DNA from: Echinometra lucunter
Taxonomy: Eukaryota > Echinodermata > Echinoidea > Camarodonta > Echinometridae
Direction of reading: 5' to 3'
NCBI GenBank assembly: GCA_029962745.1
Contig: CM057171.1
Span: 21,154,564-21,218,563 of the forward strand
DNA length: 64,000 nt
Shown here: piece by piece, positions 1 to 13,983 of the stretch
Layout: each line of letters opens with the position of its first letter
Position numbering within the stretch: the stretch's first letter is position 1
Position numbers and translations under genes: made by a program
The notes under the pieces: generated by a model
The model's input: the letters and a program-made list of their open reading frames with translations, nothing else
The model's database searches: none
Told to the model about the DNA's origin: nothing

Positions 1-360
1 ACGTATATAGTCGAAAGGTTGAAAAGGTTCCTTCGGGTTCAAAGAAATGAGGAGAGAAAAGATAAAAGTTGCTCTTTGATCGTTTTCATAAACACTGATG
101 CATTGTCATTACTGTTCATAACATAACAGATGATTCGTAAAGTTACTAAAAAAAAGCCCTTTTATGCGAGCGAAGATGAGACATTTCCTAGGTCTAATTG
201 CCGAATTCTACTTTAAAATTACAAATTTATCTATAAATCTATAAAGAGCTGTATGTTCTTCTCACGCCCACTGCGGACGGACCATGTCTATATCAACAAA
301 AGTGATTCATTAATGACAATTTTATTTTTTATTTTGTTTGTGGGTTTGTTTGTTTGTGGA
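1..360. other. Non-coding, nothing recognised
   Basis: AT-rich sequence with no supportable frame, RNA gene or repeat. Confidence 0.5.
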
Positions 361-699
361 GGTGTCGTGTCTAGTGGATATGTCACCGGACTGTAGATCT
401 CGTGGTCCGAGTTCAAATCCCGGCGCGGCACTAATGTCCTTTGGCAAGATATGAATCTACATTTGCCACTCTCCACCCAGGTGTTAAGTGGGTACCCGGT
501 AGGATGCGAAAGTCATTGTGATTTGTTTAGCATTGTGCGCGCCTGCAAAGGGCGCCTGGCTGGAATGCTCCCTAGGGAGTGGAGAAGGTGCATACGTTGT
601 ATGCGGGCAAGCCTGAATCCGATGACCGGGGTAATAATATTTCTATAAAGCGCTTAGAGACTCTCTTGGAGATGTATTAGGCGCTATATAAATCCAGAA

Positions 700-753
<54 letters not shown>

Positions 754-755
754 AG
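361..755 (+). mobile_element. tRNA-derived SINE with ATT tail
   Basis: A-box-like tagtggatatg and B-box-like gagttcaaatcc about 40 bases apart, then the shared body (actaatgtcctttggcaaga) and the tail segment gcgctatataaatccagaat followed by (ATT)n at about 700-752. The same layout recurs at 29405-29702. Confidence 0.85.
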
Positions 756-779
756 TAGATGATTTATCATTAATTATTA

Positions 780-1022
780 TTCCCCAGCGCGCGTTGCTAG
801 GCACCAATTTAATACACTTGGTCCGAGAGGGGCACATGTGTGCCAAACTTCTTGGGCCCCAGCCAATCAAAATCCAGTATTCCATGAAGAGTTACTATAA
901 TAGCAAACTTACTATTATAGTAAGTTTTATGCAACGGGCCCCTTATACTAGCACCGCGTGAAAATCGAACCCAGGACCCAGCTCTCATGTGAGATCCAAG
1001 TATCTGCACCGCTACACCAACG
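780..1022 (-). mobile_element. tRNA-derived SINE, minus strand
   Basis: On the minus strand: tggtgtagcgg (A box) and gggttcgattttc (B box) within 1020-955. The body contains a small hairpin of actataatag/ctattatagt (891-925). Confidence 0.65.
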
Positions 1023-1405
1023 TGTTCCTACTGTTTGAAATGACATTGTTAAGTCAGAGGTTTCGTAGACAATTAGCGTTCTTGACAGAAATCGCGCCCA
1101 GTGGATTCCTACCGTAGAAGCAATAAAATGCTATGGAATACACACGGACTTTAATCTCATAAATCAATTGAACGACTGTGATGTCTGGAGCGGTAATGGC
1201 CTTAAATCATCCTTGGTTAAAGATTAACAACTTCTAAAGCACACCACGGAGAAGTATGGTACTTTCCCCTTTCTGCTCCTTACTTATATTATCATGATAA
1301 TAAATCAAGTAAGACGCACCTAGAAAATCAAGAGGAATTACTCAAAATTTATTTTTATTTTGTTAAGACTGTAAACCCCAAATCAAGACAATTTGTATTT
1401 CTTCC
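1023..1405. other. Non-coding, nothing recognised
   Basis: No frame or repeat identified. Confidence 0.4.
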
Positions 1406-1719
1406 CACACACTTAGAATGAAAGGTTCAATTTTGCACCCTAAATGCAACAATGGCAGTACCTTTTGGGGTGCAATCTTGCGCCCTGCTTAAAAAAAAAG
1501 TGCAAAGATTCACCCTTTTGTACTTGTATGCGCCCGGAAATGCCCGTCTGCACCCTAAATTTTAAGGGTGCAGAAATTTTTGCATTTAAGGGTGCAAAAT
1601 GTAGCTTACTGCACCATTAATGGTGCATAATGCTTCTTTGGGTCAAAGTTGTACCTATAAGGAGCTCCCAGTTTTGCATTTGAAGGGTGTAAAACTGAAC
1701 CTTTTATTCTTGGTGTGCA
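1406..1719. mobile_element. Miniature inverted-repeat element
   Basis: Ends are inverted copies: a left end with aaaggttcaattttgcaccc and a right end with gggtgtaaaactgaaccttt. The interior has repeated gcaccctaaat/atttaagggtgca palindromes. A right-half copy occurs at 30898-31025. Confidence 0.7.
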
Positions 1720-1832
1720 GGGAAGATCTAGAGCCCCTTGATACCCGTGCCCCTTAATACGAATTGGATCCACACTTCGCTGTATTATGAATCAAACAAT
1801 ACCGCAATTCAGTAATGTAGCTAACTCCTTTG

Positions 1833-2254
1833 TAAACCCACTTGTTACAGAGGGTCCACATTATGTGGACTGACCCAATAAAGAGTTCTAAACCAATAAG
1901 GAGTTCTAAAAACGGTTCCAAATAAAGAGCAAACAATTCTACACATGGTAATACTGTGCCCATTTTGATTGGGTTGCGTCAGTGTTTGCCATTCGATGCT
2001 AAACTTTTTAAACGACATAAGCACTAAAATCTTTAAATTGGCAATAAGACAGAAAGTTTAACACCACTGTTTTTTCATGCAAAATGGCAAATCTTTAAAG
2101 TTCTCAGTATAGTTTCCTGTCAATTTATAATAATTTCAGATAAATGATTTGTTTATAAGAGAAATGTAGCAATAAAGGAAATATACCGATCTTGCTAATT
2201 TGAAGAAAAGCTGACCATATAAGGTTTCAAATCATTTCTGCCATGAGTGGGTTT
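1833..2254. mobile_element. Diverged copy of the 9942-10349 element
   Basis: Collinear with 9942-10349 through blocks such as tgtgcccattttg, aaattggcaat and aaatgtagcaataa. Ends are taaacccacttgttacag and ctgccatgagtgggttta; the flanking TTAA has decayed. Confidence 0.75.
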
Positions 2255-5200
2255 ATGAATAAGTATGCAGGTAGTCAAACTGTTTTCAGTGAAAATGTAG
2301 CAGTTTAATGAGATCTGTTGGCGAGGAGGATAGGTGAGGATGATTTTATAGACCCAGGTTAGACGTATCGAGTTTCTATACCAAGGCTTATAGGTGTATT
2401 ATGAGCAGGTAACATAAGACGAACTAGGATAATGGAAATAGCATGGGAAAAATCTCTTCGTCTAAAACACACACGCACACCCGCATACAAAAACACCCCC
2501 ACACACATAGGAAAAAGAAAACCTTTCAAAACCCTCGGTGTAAAAAAGGAGTCTTTTTGCTCTTAAATCTCTGTTGACAGTGTATCATCTTTGAATTAAT
2601 TTCAGACGCTAATTAAAGAAGATTTTAAAGGTTGTCATTGTTGAAGTTAATGCTTTCAGCATTCGTCTGAGCAGACAGAACTAAGGAGCAAATAGTTTTG
2701 CATAATATTCTTCCTCTCTCTTCTAAATCATATCTTCTGTGTGTTTTTTTGTTTGAAAATCAATAAGATGTACCCTATATTATTGGACACTGGTTTTGAC
2801 TTGTTTGTTTGTTTGGGTTTGTACGGAGCGATTTTTGATGAGACTGCACATACATCCATATTGCAAAAAAAAAAAAAAAAACGAACTTTCGTTCCGTCAT
2901 AAGGCGGTAGGTATTACAAGACACTACAGCATGCACATTGTAAACTGAGATATATCACATCACATGGGAAGTAAAGGCTCTTCAAATCAAGCTTCATTAG
3001 TGCAATAGGTATTTCACATGGAGGACACGTCATGGAACGAATCGAATATTACAGCTCCTTAAAGTTGACGAAGTAGGTGGCATTTATAACTCACTGTAAT
3101 TAATTTGAATTCAAATAAACACCCATTATTCTATAAACGACTTAAAGTTATACATTATGATTTTGATAACTTTCTGTTTTTGGTCTGGAGTAAATCATTA
3201 ACCCGATGTTTTTATTAATATCTGGCAAGAATTGCATGCTCTGTCATAAGTTCATACAAAATGCTTAAGATAATAGCCACAAGGCTGTGGAAATTTCTTA
3301 AACTTCATAGATTCCTTTGCTCTATTAGTTTTGTGGTATTCTAAATGGAATGACAAAAAAAAAGTCAAAATAGGTAAGAGAGGAAAAATAGATTTCTATT
3401 TTATCATTTCTTAAATTTGCATTCACATTTTGGGGGTGAAAAGCAGTGACATCGATCGTTCTTTTATGCTGATAAAACATGTGAAGAGTTCCAGTGGTGT
3501 ACCCAAACTTGAGTTTTGTTTTAACAGGGTGGGTCGAAGAACAGACAGCAGACGGAGGGGGGGGGGGGGGGGATCAGACACACAAAATCACACAGTCACA
3601 CAGTTACATACACACAAGGAAACGCACCACGCACACGCACACACCTACACACAAACATACCTAATGAACATGAACTTATATGACAGATAAAGAGGGGGCA
3701 TGGTCCCCTTGTACCCCCTGGCCTACGCCTATATAAAGAATTCCAGTGCTTACGATCAATATGAATTAACCTAAAAAGCATAGAGACCTCTTTCATCTTT
3801 CGTCACAAGCATTCTAATACATGCCACAGGCGGCAATTACCGTTTGCCTGAACCTTCAAGCGGTCATAATTTGGGCCTTTTCCCTTTTTATTTTCTCTGC
3901 TGTTATTGTTTTTTCTCACTCACCTTATATCCTAATGACTTTCAATGTGTGTACTTTATTTTTCATAGGAAATATCTGTCGTTATGGATGTACCTGCTTT
4001 CAAAGCATCGAATAAAAATTACTGTATTACACTAAGGGACATACTTATGCCTTGGGACAAGCAAGAAATAATGCAAATGAATTCTACTACAAGTGCGATG
4101 AAGATGCGAATGAATAAGAAGAAAGTATTTTCCATAACAATGAGAAAGTACATACTATCGTGTGTGAAAAAAATATACGAAGAATATATCTCATATTCAA
4201 AGTCGTAAAATGTAGTTTTTTAGAATTTTAAAAGAGATACACACGTATATAAGCTGAAAGTTAACTATCAAAACTCCCTGTCTCATCCCCTATCAATGTA
4301 CATCAAGGGAATAGATAAGAGTCGTATATTAGGCTAAAAATCCTGATTTGAAATCGAAAAATTGCTAAAGTCTATGAATGATGTATGAATAACTTAGCGA
4401 GCCGTAAGAACAGAGTACTTGAAATTAAGGTCAATTTGAAGGATGGTCCATGGGGGGCATGGAAAACAGGCTTCAAGAGCGTACCTCTTTAAGTTACCAT
4501 GGTAACAAGATACATACCAGAGCGATATGAGAGATGAAATATTGATGAAATATCGTTCAAGGAATGGATTTCATCAAATATGAAGCATACCTCAGTCAAT
4601 TGCATTCATGTTCTGATGCATTCTATCCCGTGGGTTCTCACCACATGTAGAAGAGGCAACTTTTCAACGATAAAATGTAATGTGATGACGCAGTCTTCAA
4701 AAACTTTTTCAGGAGAAAATTAGAAGGGAATGCTGAAGAGGAATCACTTCTCTGATTTTGCTTTTATTACGCAATGTCGCATGAGAACTGATATATCGGC
4801 CAGTAGGAGATGCACTATTTGTTTTTCGTCATCAGGCCCAGCATATTTCTGCACCTTACACGGCTTACTACGTGAGACAATACAACCTTATCATATTCCA
4901 CAATTACGCTAGTCTCGACCCAGGTTAAGAAAATATCCCTGGCATAGTTTCTTTTTGAAACCTCTTTTAAAGATTTTGGTTGTTTTTCCGTGGCTGTAGA
5001 TACCATAGTGCACTCTTCCTCGCCAAAGGGTGTATCATCAGATAAAACTCTCTGTCCCTGTTCTTCTCAACCTGATTTATTCTTCCTAAGTCCTTTTCCT
5101 CATTTTCTTCTCTCGCTTCATTCCCCAAAGATCCCCTTCATTCCAATCCAACAGCTCTTATCTTCTACAAGTCCTGAGGCTTACATGGCATACATATCAA

Positions 5201-6060
5201 GAGCTTGAATAATTCACTTCTTCCTGAATATCATCCTCTTCTCTCACCTGCTCTTGATCATATCTCAAACTTTCTACATGTAGCTATCCAGGCGAATGCT
5301 AGAAAGCTCTGCACCCAACATTATCTCAAAGACTAGTTTTAATACACTATGGATTTCCGACAAACACTCGGGTTCGAATTACGTAATATCCGCTAATTTC
5401 AAATGGTGATGCATAGTGCTGTTGATATGCCAAAGGCTGATTTTTCGAAAGTCTTTGTGATCGTCTATCAACCACACCTAGTAGTCTTACCATAGCAAAT
5501 CTTACACGATATTTAAAGCTTTTCAAATTCACAAACTTTTGTGTGAAATATCACGTTAGTCTTCCTTTAGAAAGAGATTTACATGGTGGAAAGTTTTGAT
5601 ATATATCTCCCCGTATAACAATCAAAGCGATCACTGGAAACGCCGTCTTCTCAATCTTTCAAAAAGAATGCAACCCCTTCATTCCTCCAAACAGACAATG
5701 AAAAGGGAAAAAGAAATGGAAAAAGCACATATTTTGGACAAGAAACACGACAGGAGGATCAATGTGCGAGACTAATGTTTTCACATCTCACTTAGATAAT
5801 ACAGGTGGCAGGAACAAACGAGTGGAAAAGACAGAGACAACTGTACCCCCTCCCCACCCCCAAAAGAAAAAAAAACAACCCATAGTTTTTAAACCAATAA
5901 CATTTAATCGAAAGTAGATTGCATGACCCACTATGATGCCATCAAGTCCATATCACTCGAATCCCAGCCATTTCCAAACCACATGACATGCTAGCAGCCT
6001 CATCTAGAGACCAAGGGTCGATGTAGAACACCCTTCCAGTTATCTTCTGTTTCACCTAGG
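2255..6060. other. Non-coding stretch with simple repeats
   Basis: No supportable exon. An A run at about 2864-2881, a G run at 3557-3572 and CA-rich sequence at 2468-2512 and 3590-3660 are the only structures seen. Short frames here (for example 3984-4208) have no motif. Confidence 0.4.
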
Positions 6061-6660
6061 GCGTAACGTTACCTGTAAGAGGCCTGGAGGGGTAATACAA
6101 TGTACCTAGGCAAGGTTGTAGGGGTGAAAGCTTGTACCTCGATAAGACTGAGCATGAGAGCTTACCTGGGGAAACCTATGAAGTGAGAGCACATCAGAAT
6201 GAGGCCTGGAGGGGGTGATAGCATCTATCTGGATGAGGCTTTGAAGGGTGCGTACCTGAGTTAGCTATATTAAAGGGGTGAAGGTCTGCACCTATTATAG
6301 AGCCTTGAGGGGTAATATCATGTACCTGGATGAGGCCTGGAGGGGTGAGAGCATATACCTCAGGGAGGCCCAAGGGGGTGAAGGTCTGCACCTAGATAGA
6401 GCCTTGAGGGAACATATCATGAGCCTGGGTTAGGCCTGGATGAGTAAGAGCATTTATCATCATAAGGCATTGAGAAGTGATAGCATGTCTCTATAGATTG
6501 GGCCTAGTGGTAATAGCATGCATACTGTTAAAACGGGGTGAGAGCACGTGCCCCGCTGAGGGCTTGAGGGGTAAGCGTATGTATTTAGATGAAATCTAAG
6601 GAGGTATAAATAGAAAGTTCTATCGAGTTAAGACCTAGAGGGATGGCCCGTTAATAGGGT
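6060..6660. repeat. Degenerate minisatellite (GAGGCCTGGAGGGGTGA...GTACCT)
   Basis: Roughly a dozen diverged copies of a 35-45 base unit containing gaggcctggaggggt and gcatgtacct. The array resumes at 7285-7370 after an insertion. Confidence 0.75.
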
Positions 6661-7284
6661 TGACAGCACCGGCGTAAATCCGTTTCGAGGAGGGGATGGG
6701 GGGGGGGGGGGTCGAAATCTTCTCCGAAATTTCCAACGCGAACCCACACGCGAGTACACACACCCTCTTCCACCTGCACACAGTCTAGGGAACTTCTAAT
6801 CCTATCTCTAGCATTTCAAATAGAAATTTTACTCCTATAACCGTCCTTCATGACAGATTAATTAAACTTTCAACAAATGACTGATTAGATATTATTTTCC
6901 TATGATAGTGGATGGTATATTAATCCGTACACGCCAACCCCACTCTCTAAAACGCAGGGGGATGTTTATATCTTTTATTTATTGTATTAAAACTTATGCT
7001 GTATCTAAGCTAATTTATCTTTGCCTAAAATTCTTCATTGTTCCGGAGATTGTTATGCATGTAGTTAGATTAACAATTTCGTGTAGTATTATTTTGTTGC
7101 AATTTTCTATTCATTTGTATAAATTTGTATAATTTGCATGTATATAGCGCCATGAGCGTCTTGCTTGACGGATCTGAGCGCTTTATAAGAAGCCACCATT
7201 ATTATTATTATCATTATGATTATTGTTATTATTATTGTTATAATACTCCCTTCCCCCGGGATTTACGCCAATGGTTGAGAGTAC
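6661..7284. other. Insertion splitting the minisatellite, with SINE tail
   Basis: Non-minisatellite sequence containing a G run (6699-6711) and, at about 7125-7240, a SINE tail (gagcgctttataagaagccacc followed by ATT-type repeats). Confidence 0.55.
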
Positions 7285-7375
7285 GGTTAAGTACATGGAA
7301 GGGGTAATAGCATGTACCTATATGGGCCTGGGGTGAGAGTATAATACCTACAGATGGGGCTTGGAGGGGTGTAAG
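7285..7375. repeat. Minisatellite, second block
   Basis: Two or three units matching the 6060-6660 array (ggaaggggtaatagcatgtacct; ggggcttggaggggtg). Confidence 0.65.
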
Positions 7376-9937
7376 GAACGCACTTTTTAATGGCAACTTC
7401 CACGTACATATCATCATGATTAAACATTACCTTCACTTCTAAGGCAACATCAGGAAACCATTTTTCCTTCTTCTACAACTGGAGTAAAACACTTAAACGA
7501 TGTCCTGCTGTATGAAACCTATTCCCTCATACACCCACACTATATCCATCCACCCACACACGTATGCATCGAAAATATACGGATTTTGGAGTGTTTATGG
7601 ATGTTTGGTAAATAGTTTAAGAGGAAAATCTTAAGAGTTTCTTCCAGAAAGTATGCTAAGTGTTCATTAATTCTATCCTTCTTTCTTACTCATAATAAGC
7701 CAATAGAAAGCAATAGCTTTTAGGCAAGGTGGGTGTTTACGTGCGCATGAGTAGGAGTGTGTATACTATCATAGCAGGAAAGGAATCAAAGAAGGCATTT
7801 TTAACCAGTATGTCTCTCTGTGTCACCTAGCTATGCGTCGGACATCAGTTTTTAAAGATATTTCTGTACTTATTAATTACTTTACGATGTAGACAGCAGC
7901 TTACCTACAGCCTCATATATTCTGCTCACATCATCCCTGAAGCACTGATAACGTAAACTCCGCTCGCTTCTTTATTAAATAAATAATCAATTAGGCTATT
8001 AGACGCCCGTCTCTTCTTAATTACTACAAGACCCGTTTCTCATCTCAATTACATGAGTTGTTCCAACTCATGTAATTACCCGATGCTAAATCCTTCCGAT
8101 AGTTTACATTTAATCCCAGATTAAGATCCAGAGCCTTGCTTTTTCTCAATAATGATGAATGTACAGTAGTTCGAAAAAAAGAGAAGAAAGTAAGGAAAAG
8201 AAATTAATAAAAAGAGTAAATTAATTAAAAACGACGGAATGTCATCTAGGATACGTTTTTGACTAGAAGTTGCAGCAAAGATTCCAGCAAGCAAGAAAAG
8301 CATATCAGGAAGGATTATTACTTTTTGTTCATAGTAGTGATGAAGAGCCACGTCGGGTATCAAGAGAATTGTGGACAGCCATGATAGCTGGTCATATATA
8401 GCAGTCCTTGTAAGGACAGTCCCAAAATAGGCCAAATTGGTTTGCTTCAGCACAGATGAAAATAATATCACTTATCTTTTCAAAAACAAATGAAACAAAG
8501 TATTTCTAATTTGAAAAACATAATTACTTAATTATTAATAGGTTTGCCGACAAAAGAGGGGAAATCTTTATGTCCCTTATCTCAACCCCGATACCTTTCT
8601 CATCTTCTCATCACATGCTTTGTCTAATATCTGTCTCTTGAACATGTAAAATAATAACCTCTGTTTTGTTTCCCATGAAGGATAGTTTGCCTTCCAAAGA
8701 TTTTTTTTTGTAAGAAAGGAAAGAAAAAAGAGAAGAAGATACAAAAGTCCAATGTTTGGATACACGTGCGTTGCGACAGATTTGAGAAATCGGTACTTGG
8801 AAATCCAGTCTACGGATTTACTGACCTCGTTGCAACACAAAGTATATGTGTCCTAATTGCGTCGCTTGTTCTCATTTCGCGGTGAAATCTGAACATTCGC
8901 CAAATAATATGTCACTTACCCCAATTACAGGTGCACATGTTTTGACAGCGGATGATATATTTGTTGGCAGAGTGGGGCCTAGTTCAATAAAAGCAGTCAT
9001 CAGGTTATTATTAAAAATCTAAAGCAGTGACAGTTCCACGATCCGCTTACCGAGGAAGGGGCATAATTCCACAAGAAAAATCTGTGACAAAATTATAAAA
9101 GAAAAAGAGAGAACAAAAATAATGATTTAAAATGATTTTTTTAGGATTCAGTTGTGTTTTTTTTATCCGTTGAGTGAGGGCATAGTGTCTATAATTAATT
9201 TCCTGATTAAACAAGATATATTCCCTCTGCATGATAAACAGATTGAATCATACTGCATTTTTTCCCACAATTGACTTTAGGATAAAATACGGACGAGTGC
9301 AAACAGCGGCTAGAAAATGTAGAACAGTACGGAGCTCTTGAACACATTTTTTCTTTCTATGTAATTGATTGTGAGCAGGGGTGGCGATACAGGGGGTCAG
9401 AGGGCGACCACCCCCATGATTTTTCAAGTGATCAAAATAAAAAATGGAGAAGAAAATGGAGAAGGAAGAGTGTTGGGGAAGATAGGGTTGGGTGATGCAA
9501 CTATATAATAGCCTTATTTGTTCGTTTAAAACGTAAATAAACTCACCTGTGGGTCATCTTGCCCCCTATCAAAATACCCTGGTGCCCCCCTCCCCCCGAT
9601 AGCGAGTACGAAAACATTAGAGTGTGATCAAAAGCGATACGTTACGCTTAATACATAATTCAATATTTAGGAGAATCGCAGAAAATACATATCAAGTGAA
9701 ATAAAGTGGTAACTTCGTAGAATTTTTTCTACACGACAGTTTTACCTAATAAACTAACATTAGCATTTAAAATATCTGAGTGGAATGATCGGCGTCATTT
9801 ATTGCTGAACATAGTGGTTTTTCTACACACGTAAGTCTAGTGATGGTACAATTACGTCTAAGCAAGTAAATCAGTATCATTAATTCACTATGATCAGAGA
9901 TTCAGAAGAGTTTAACGCTCTACTTGCTTGCGACCGA
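7376..9937. other. Non-coding stretch
   Basis: No supportable exon. A perfect small hairpin is at about 8049-8076 (ttacatgagttg / caactcatgtaa). The 116-codon minus frame at 8121-8471 is hydrophobic and AT-driven, with no family resemblance. Confidence 0.4.
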
Positions 9938-9941
9938 TTAA

Positions 9942-10349
9942 CCCATTCATGACAGAGGTCCACATTTTGTGGTTTGGTCTAATATCTTTTAATGCAAAGC
10001 CCTATAAATCATACCAAATACATGAGCAGAAAGAGCAAAAAATTCTACACAAACTGTGCCCATTTTGGTTGGATCAATATTCATTGTTTGATGCTGAAAT
10101 TTTTTTAAAGGAAAATAAGCATTAAAATCCTTAAATTGGCAATGTGATAGAAAGTTTAAAATCACCTTTTTCCCCTGCAAATGGCAACTTTTTGACTTCT
10201 CATCATTATTTTTGACAATTTATATTCATTTCAGATATTATGATGTTTTATAAGAAAAATGTAGCAATAAGATAAAAATGTTGGTGTTGCCAATTTGAAG
10301 AATAAAAACTGATCAAATTAGGCTTTAAATAATTCCTGTCACGAATGGG
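9942..10349. mobile_element. TTAA-flanked piggyBac-like miniature element
   Basis: Flanked by TTAA at 9938-9941 and 10350-10353, with ends CCCATTCATGACAG and CTGTCACGAATGGG as inverted repeats. It carries no transposase. A second diverged copy lies at 1833-2254. Confidence 0.75.
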
Positions 10350-10453
10350 TTAAATTGTAGTTTTTCGAATCATATGTCACATTCTCATGCAACAGTGCAT
10401 CATAATCTAGTTTCACATGTATTATGTGAACTTTTTTTTACTCCCTTGCTATC

Positions 10454-10534
10454 TTAATCCATTGCCTACTGTAACCGGGTGGTCCCTGTAAAAAACCTAT
10501 GGTGATGATAAATATTCAGTAGCCAACGGGTTAA
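10454..10534 (+). mobile_element. Roughly 80-base TTAA element, copy 1
   Basis: TTAA..ccattgcctactg...aaccgggtggtccctgta...attcagtagccaacgggTTAA. Short imperfect inverted ends; the same family at 11343, 33576, 37823, 40552, 54243 and 55203. Confidence 0.75.
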
Positions 10535-11342
10535 AAGAGCTCTGTAAAATCATTCCACGTGGTCTGAACGAAATACCATAATATTTGTATAGGTACACAT
10601 TTTCTGGGAGAAATATAGTGGCAAGTGAAAATCTTAAAGCTCCATATTAAAAAACAAACAAACACGAACTTTAAATTTGTGCTAAAGTCGAGTTTACAAG
10701 AGGAAGTTCCATAGGGAGCTAATTTTTCTCTGGATGTTCAGTTCAGTCCACTTTACAGTCGATTCCATCTTTAAAACAGTTATACAACACAGGAGGAAAT
10801 CCGAAAACCTTCAGTTCACATCAAAAATATATTTGAAATAACACAAACATATAACGGTGCGATAATATGACTGTCTCAAAATGATTGTTAGTTCTCGCAT
10901 CTAACCCGGATCTAACCTGCGTTACTAGCCCCAAGGGCCCCAGGAAATGGTGGTCTTAGCATGTGTAGAATTCACAGGCACTGCTTAGAGAAGTTCTTTC
11001 TGAGTATGTGTTCTCATTATAACACGTGTGCTCATGAATAATGTTTAGTGTCTACCATGCTAAACCAAGTGACTGTTTGTGTTTATGTGTCTCGGGGGAA
11101 GGGGTGGGGGTGTACTTACAAGGATTTTCTGCTTTATATGGAAATTAAATAAAATATTATCCTTGTTTGCAAATTCAAAAGTCTGGGGGCTATGTTCCGT
11201 TTGTTGTTATAACCTTTGTAGGCAAATTTGAAAGTTGACAACATATCACTATCCACGAACGGCTACCCTTGAAAAAACTGAATGCTTTTTTCTTCTTCTT
11301 TTTATTTTTTTGGTTACAAAAAGTCGACAACTACCCTTATCT
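10535..11342. other. Non-coding, nothing recognised
   Basis: No exon or repeat identified. Confidence 0.35.
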
Positions 11343-11410
11343 ATTGACTACCGGATTATCTGCTTCCCATGGACTCAGTACATTGACCACCCGGTTCTCG
11401 TAGGCATGGT
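11343..11410 (-). mobile_element. Roughly 80-base TTAA element, copy 2 (diverged)
   Basis: Minus orientation: ttgactaccgg..ttcccatggactcagtac..ggaccacccggtt equivalent (cattgaccacccggttctcgta). The end sequences have decayed. Confidence 0.6.
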
Positions 11411-13464
11411 AGGGGTATTTTAAGAACACAACTTTTAAGTGGTTTGACTACTATGTACATTCATGTTCTTCTCATTAGTATTCTGTAGCAGTACATCTCT
11501 CAGTACGTAACTTCAAAATACAGAATAGACTAGAAAAACATACTGGGCCTCAAACTAAAGAAAGTATTATTCCTTTGTAAAATACTGATGTCTCATATTA
11601 TTATTTTCGTAATTCCATAATATTTTTATGGATATCAAGAAATATTTAATCAAACTACATTCATATTATAAATCATGGACAACTTGTTATAATGCTATTG
11701 CACGGCTAATTTGTAACTTTATCTGTAAAGATCGGTGTGTACAATTTGATAGATTTAACAATGTATTAACAAAAGTTTATCATGCATAGCTGTAAAGCTG
11801 CGGAGAATGCCGTTAGTGGTTATTTCTGTGTGCAGATTTCGTTTTCAGTACTAACACATGAATGTTCTCATTAATATTCTGTAACATAGCCCGATTGGAC
11901 CCAAGTACGTGTCTCGATGGGCACTCTAAAAGGACATACCTAGTCGAGAAAAATCACACCAGGCCTCAAGCAAAAACATGGAGCTTTCTTCTGTCGTAAA
12001 CAGGACAAACTCTTGACGTGATATAAAAGAAGAAGAAATCATTCAGATGGACTGTGAAATGAAAAAGAGAGTAGCTTGCTCGGCTGGTTGAAGAGGGTTG
12101 ATCGATGTTGATGTTCGTGTAGTCCCGTATGCTCAAATCTGTGTTGACTACTTGCCATTTTTTTTTTTTTTAGTTTTTGGAGCAAGATGCAATCCATTAA
12201 TTTTGGCGATTCTCTATCTTCTTACAAGTCATGTTTTCACAACGTAATTGTGTGACAGGTCTGGAGATTTCCCATAATTATGAAACTATAATCATGATAA
12301 TATTCAAAAGGTAATCAAAAAAGATTACTGATGTGCATACAATGTTCGTCCTAGCGATGAAGAACTAAAACAAAAAAACAGAACTTGCATGGGCGGTACA
12401 AGAAGGTTGATGGATGATAACATCATTTTGCATTATTCAGTTCGTATTTTTTTACTTAGTATCTCTTTCTGTACATCATAGTCTGATTTCGTCTCCATTT
12501 CAATCATTGCATCCATTATTTCTTTCTTTAATTCTTCTTCCTCTCCTGTATATATTTTCATTTTCCCAATCAGTCATTGTCCTCTTTATACTCTGTCTAT
12601 TTCTTATTCTGTAATCTTGTTTCTTTGATGATGGCTACTGTAACGGTGTAACCGATCATATGTACAGACGCACATCAAATTTTAAAATTAGTGCAAAGGA
12701 GCTATACCTTTCTTTTTTTTAGGAAGCTTCTTGTTGTTTTTTAGTGACCCGGATATCTGACATAATTTTGCAGTTTTTGCAGTGTTTTTTTTTTTACTTT
12801 TTAATGTTTTACACAATGAGAAAACAACTGCAAGAACGATGTTTCTACTACCAATATCGCATTGAATTTCTGCCAATTTCTGTCCTCATTTATCATCAGT
12901 ACTTTCAGATCATTTTTGTATTTTCTGCATTTTACTTTCTTATTATGACAAGAAAGGACAATTCTCAGGTGTTTGGAAAGGTTAACGAGGATTTTTACCT
13001 CATTCCATTTGTATTTTCGGTTTGCTCAAAACAAATTAATGAGAACTCACAAATCCAAAATGACTGTGCCATGTAAAATACGTCATAGACAAGCGATCGC
13101 CTATTTGTTTCCGAGCTGATGAACTTGGTAGACAAGCCTTCTCATAAGCCCCTTAAAAGGTAAGAAATTAATGGAATCATTCTTTATGAGGCTCTTCCTG
13201 GAGAGAATATTGATCTTACACTTTCCAATCATATAGGACAACTGAAAAAGGAAATGATTATAGCTCAACATAATCACCTTATCAACATACTGGTATCACA
13301 GACATCTTTCAAATATTGATATTTGTGTCACGCAGGAGCAATGCGTAGAAATTTACATTGTCTTTGAACGAACTGCCATAAATGTTGATGGATACATCCA
13401 ACGATTTTACCCGGTTAATGTCTCGCCTAAGCAATAGGACTTTGGGTCGGTACACTGGTCAAAT
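11411..13464. other. Non-coding stretch
   Basis: AT-rich, with T runs near 12160-12175. The short frames at 12744-13076 and 12414-12614 lack motifs. Confidence 0.35.
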
Positions 13465-13775
13465 TCTTAAGGTTCATTAGTTAAATTGCGAGCGTTCATT
13501 ACTTCGTATAATTTCGCAAGTTTATAAGTCACAGAATAAAGAAGGGTTCTTGCAAATGTGAAATAGAAATCATAATTCCAGAAATGCAATAGTGTTCATA
13601 TTTCTGAAGACGAAATGGGGTTCGTATTGAAATTGAGCTGATAATTATCAATGTTCATAATGATATTCCAAAGACGACAAAGAACCCTCAATTGTTATCG
13701 GAATTACGAACCTTCGAAATAATGAACCCCATTTCATTTTCGGAATTATGAACCTTCGTAAAAGCGAACCTTGGA
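13465..13775. repeat. Degenerate GGTTC/CCGAA repeat
   Basis: Repeated forms of gaaccttcg, cggaattatgaacc and ggttcattag on both strands. Related to the clear array at 61792-62178. Confidence 0.6.
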
Positions 13776-13983
13776 AAAAACATTAGCCCTCCGGTTAATT
13801 CAAACTCTTGAGAAAAATCGACTACATACGGGATGTTATTATGTGTTATAAAATGTCTAATACCTATCACGCTGATAGACCATTAATTTCTACGTCTCAT
13901 GTCATAGGACTGCCTCGTCATACTCATGGGCTCCGCTATAAGCTTGCATTCCTGTATTTTTTTTCTCATCTCCGAAGCCTTAA

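Noticed and set aside
361..440. tRNA genes at pol III box sequences (also 62780, 25860, 29410)
   Set aside because: No complete acceptor stem or cloverleaf, and each is followed by a shared SINE body.
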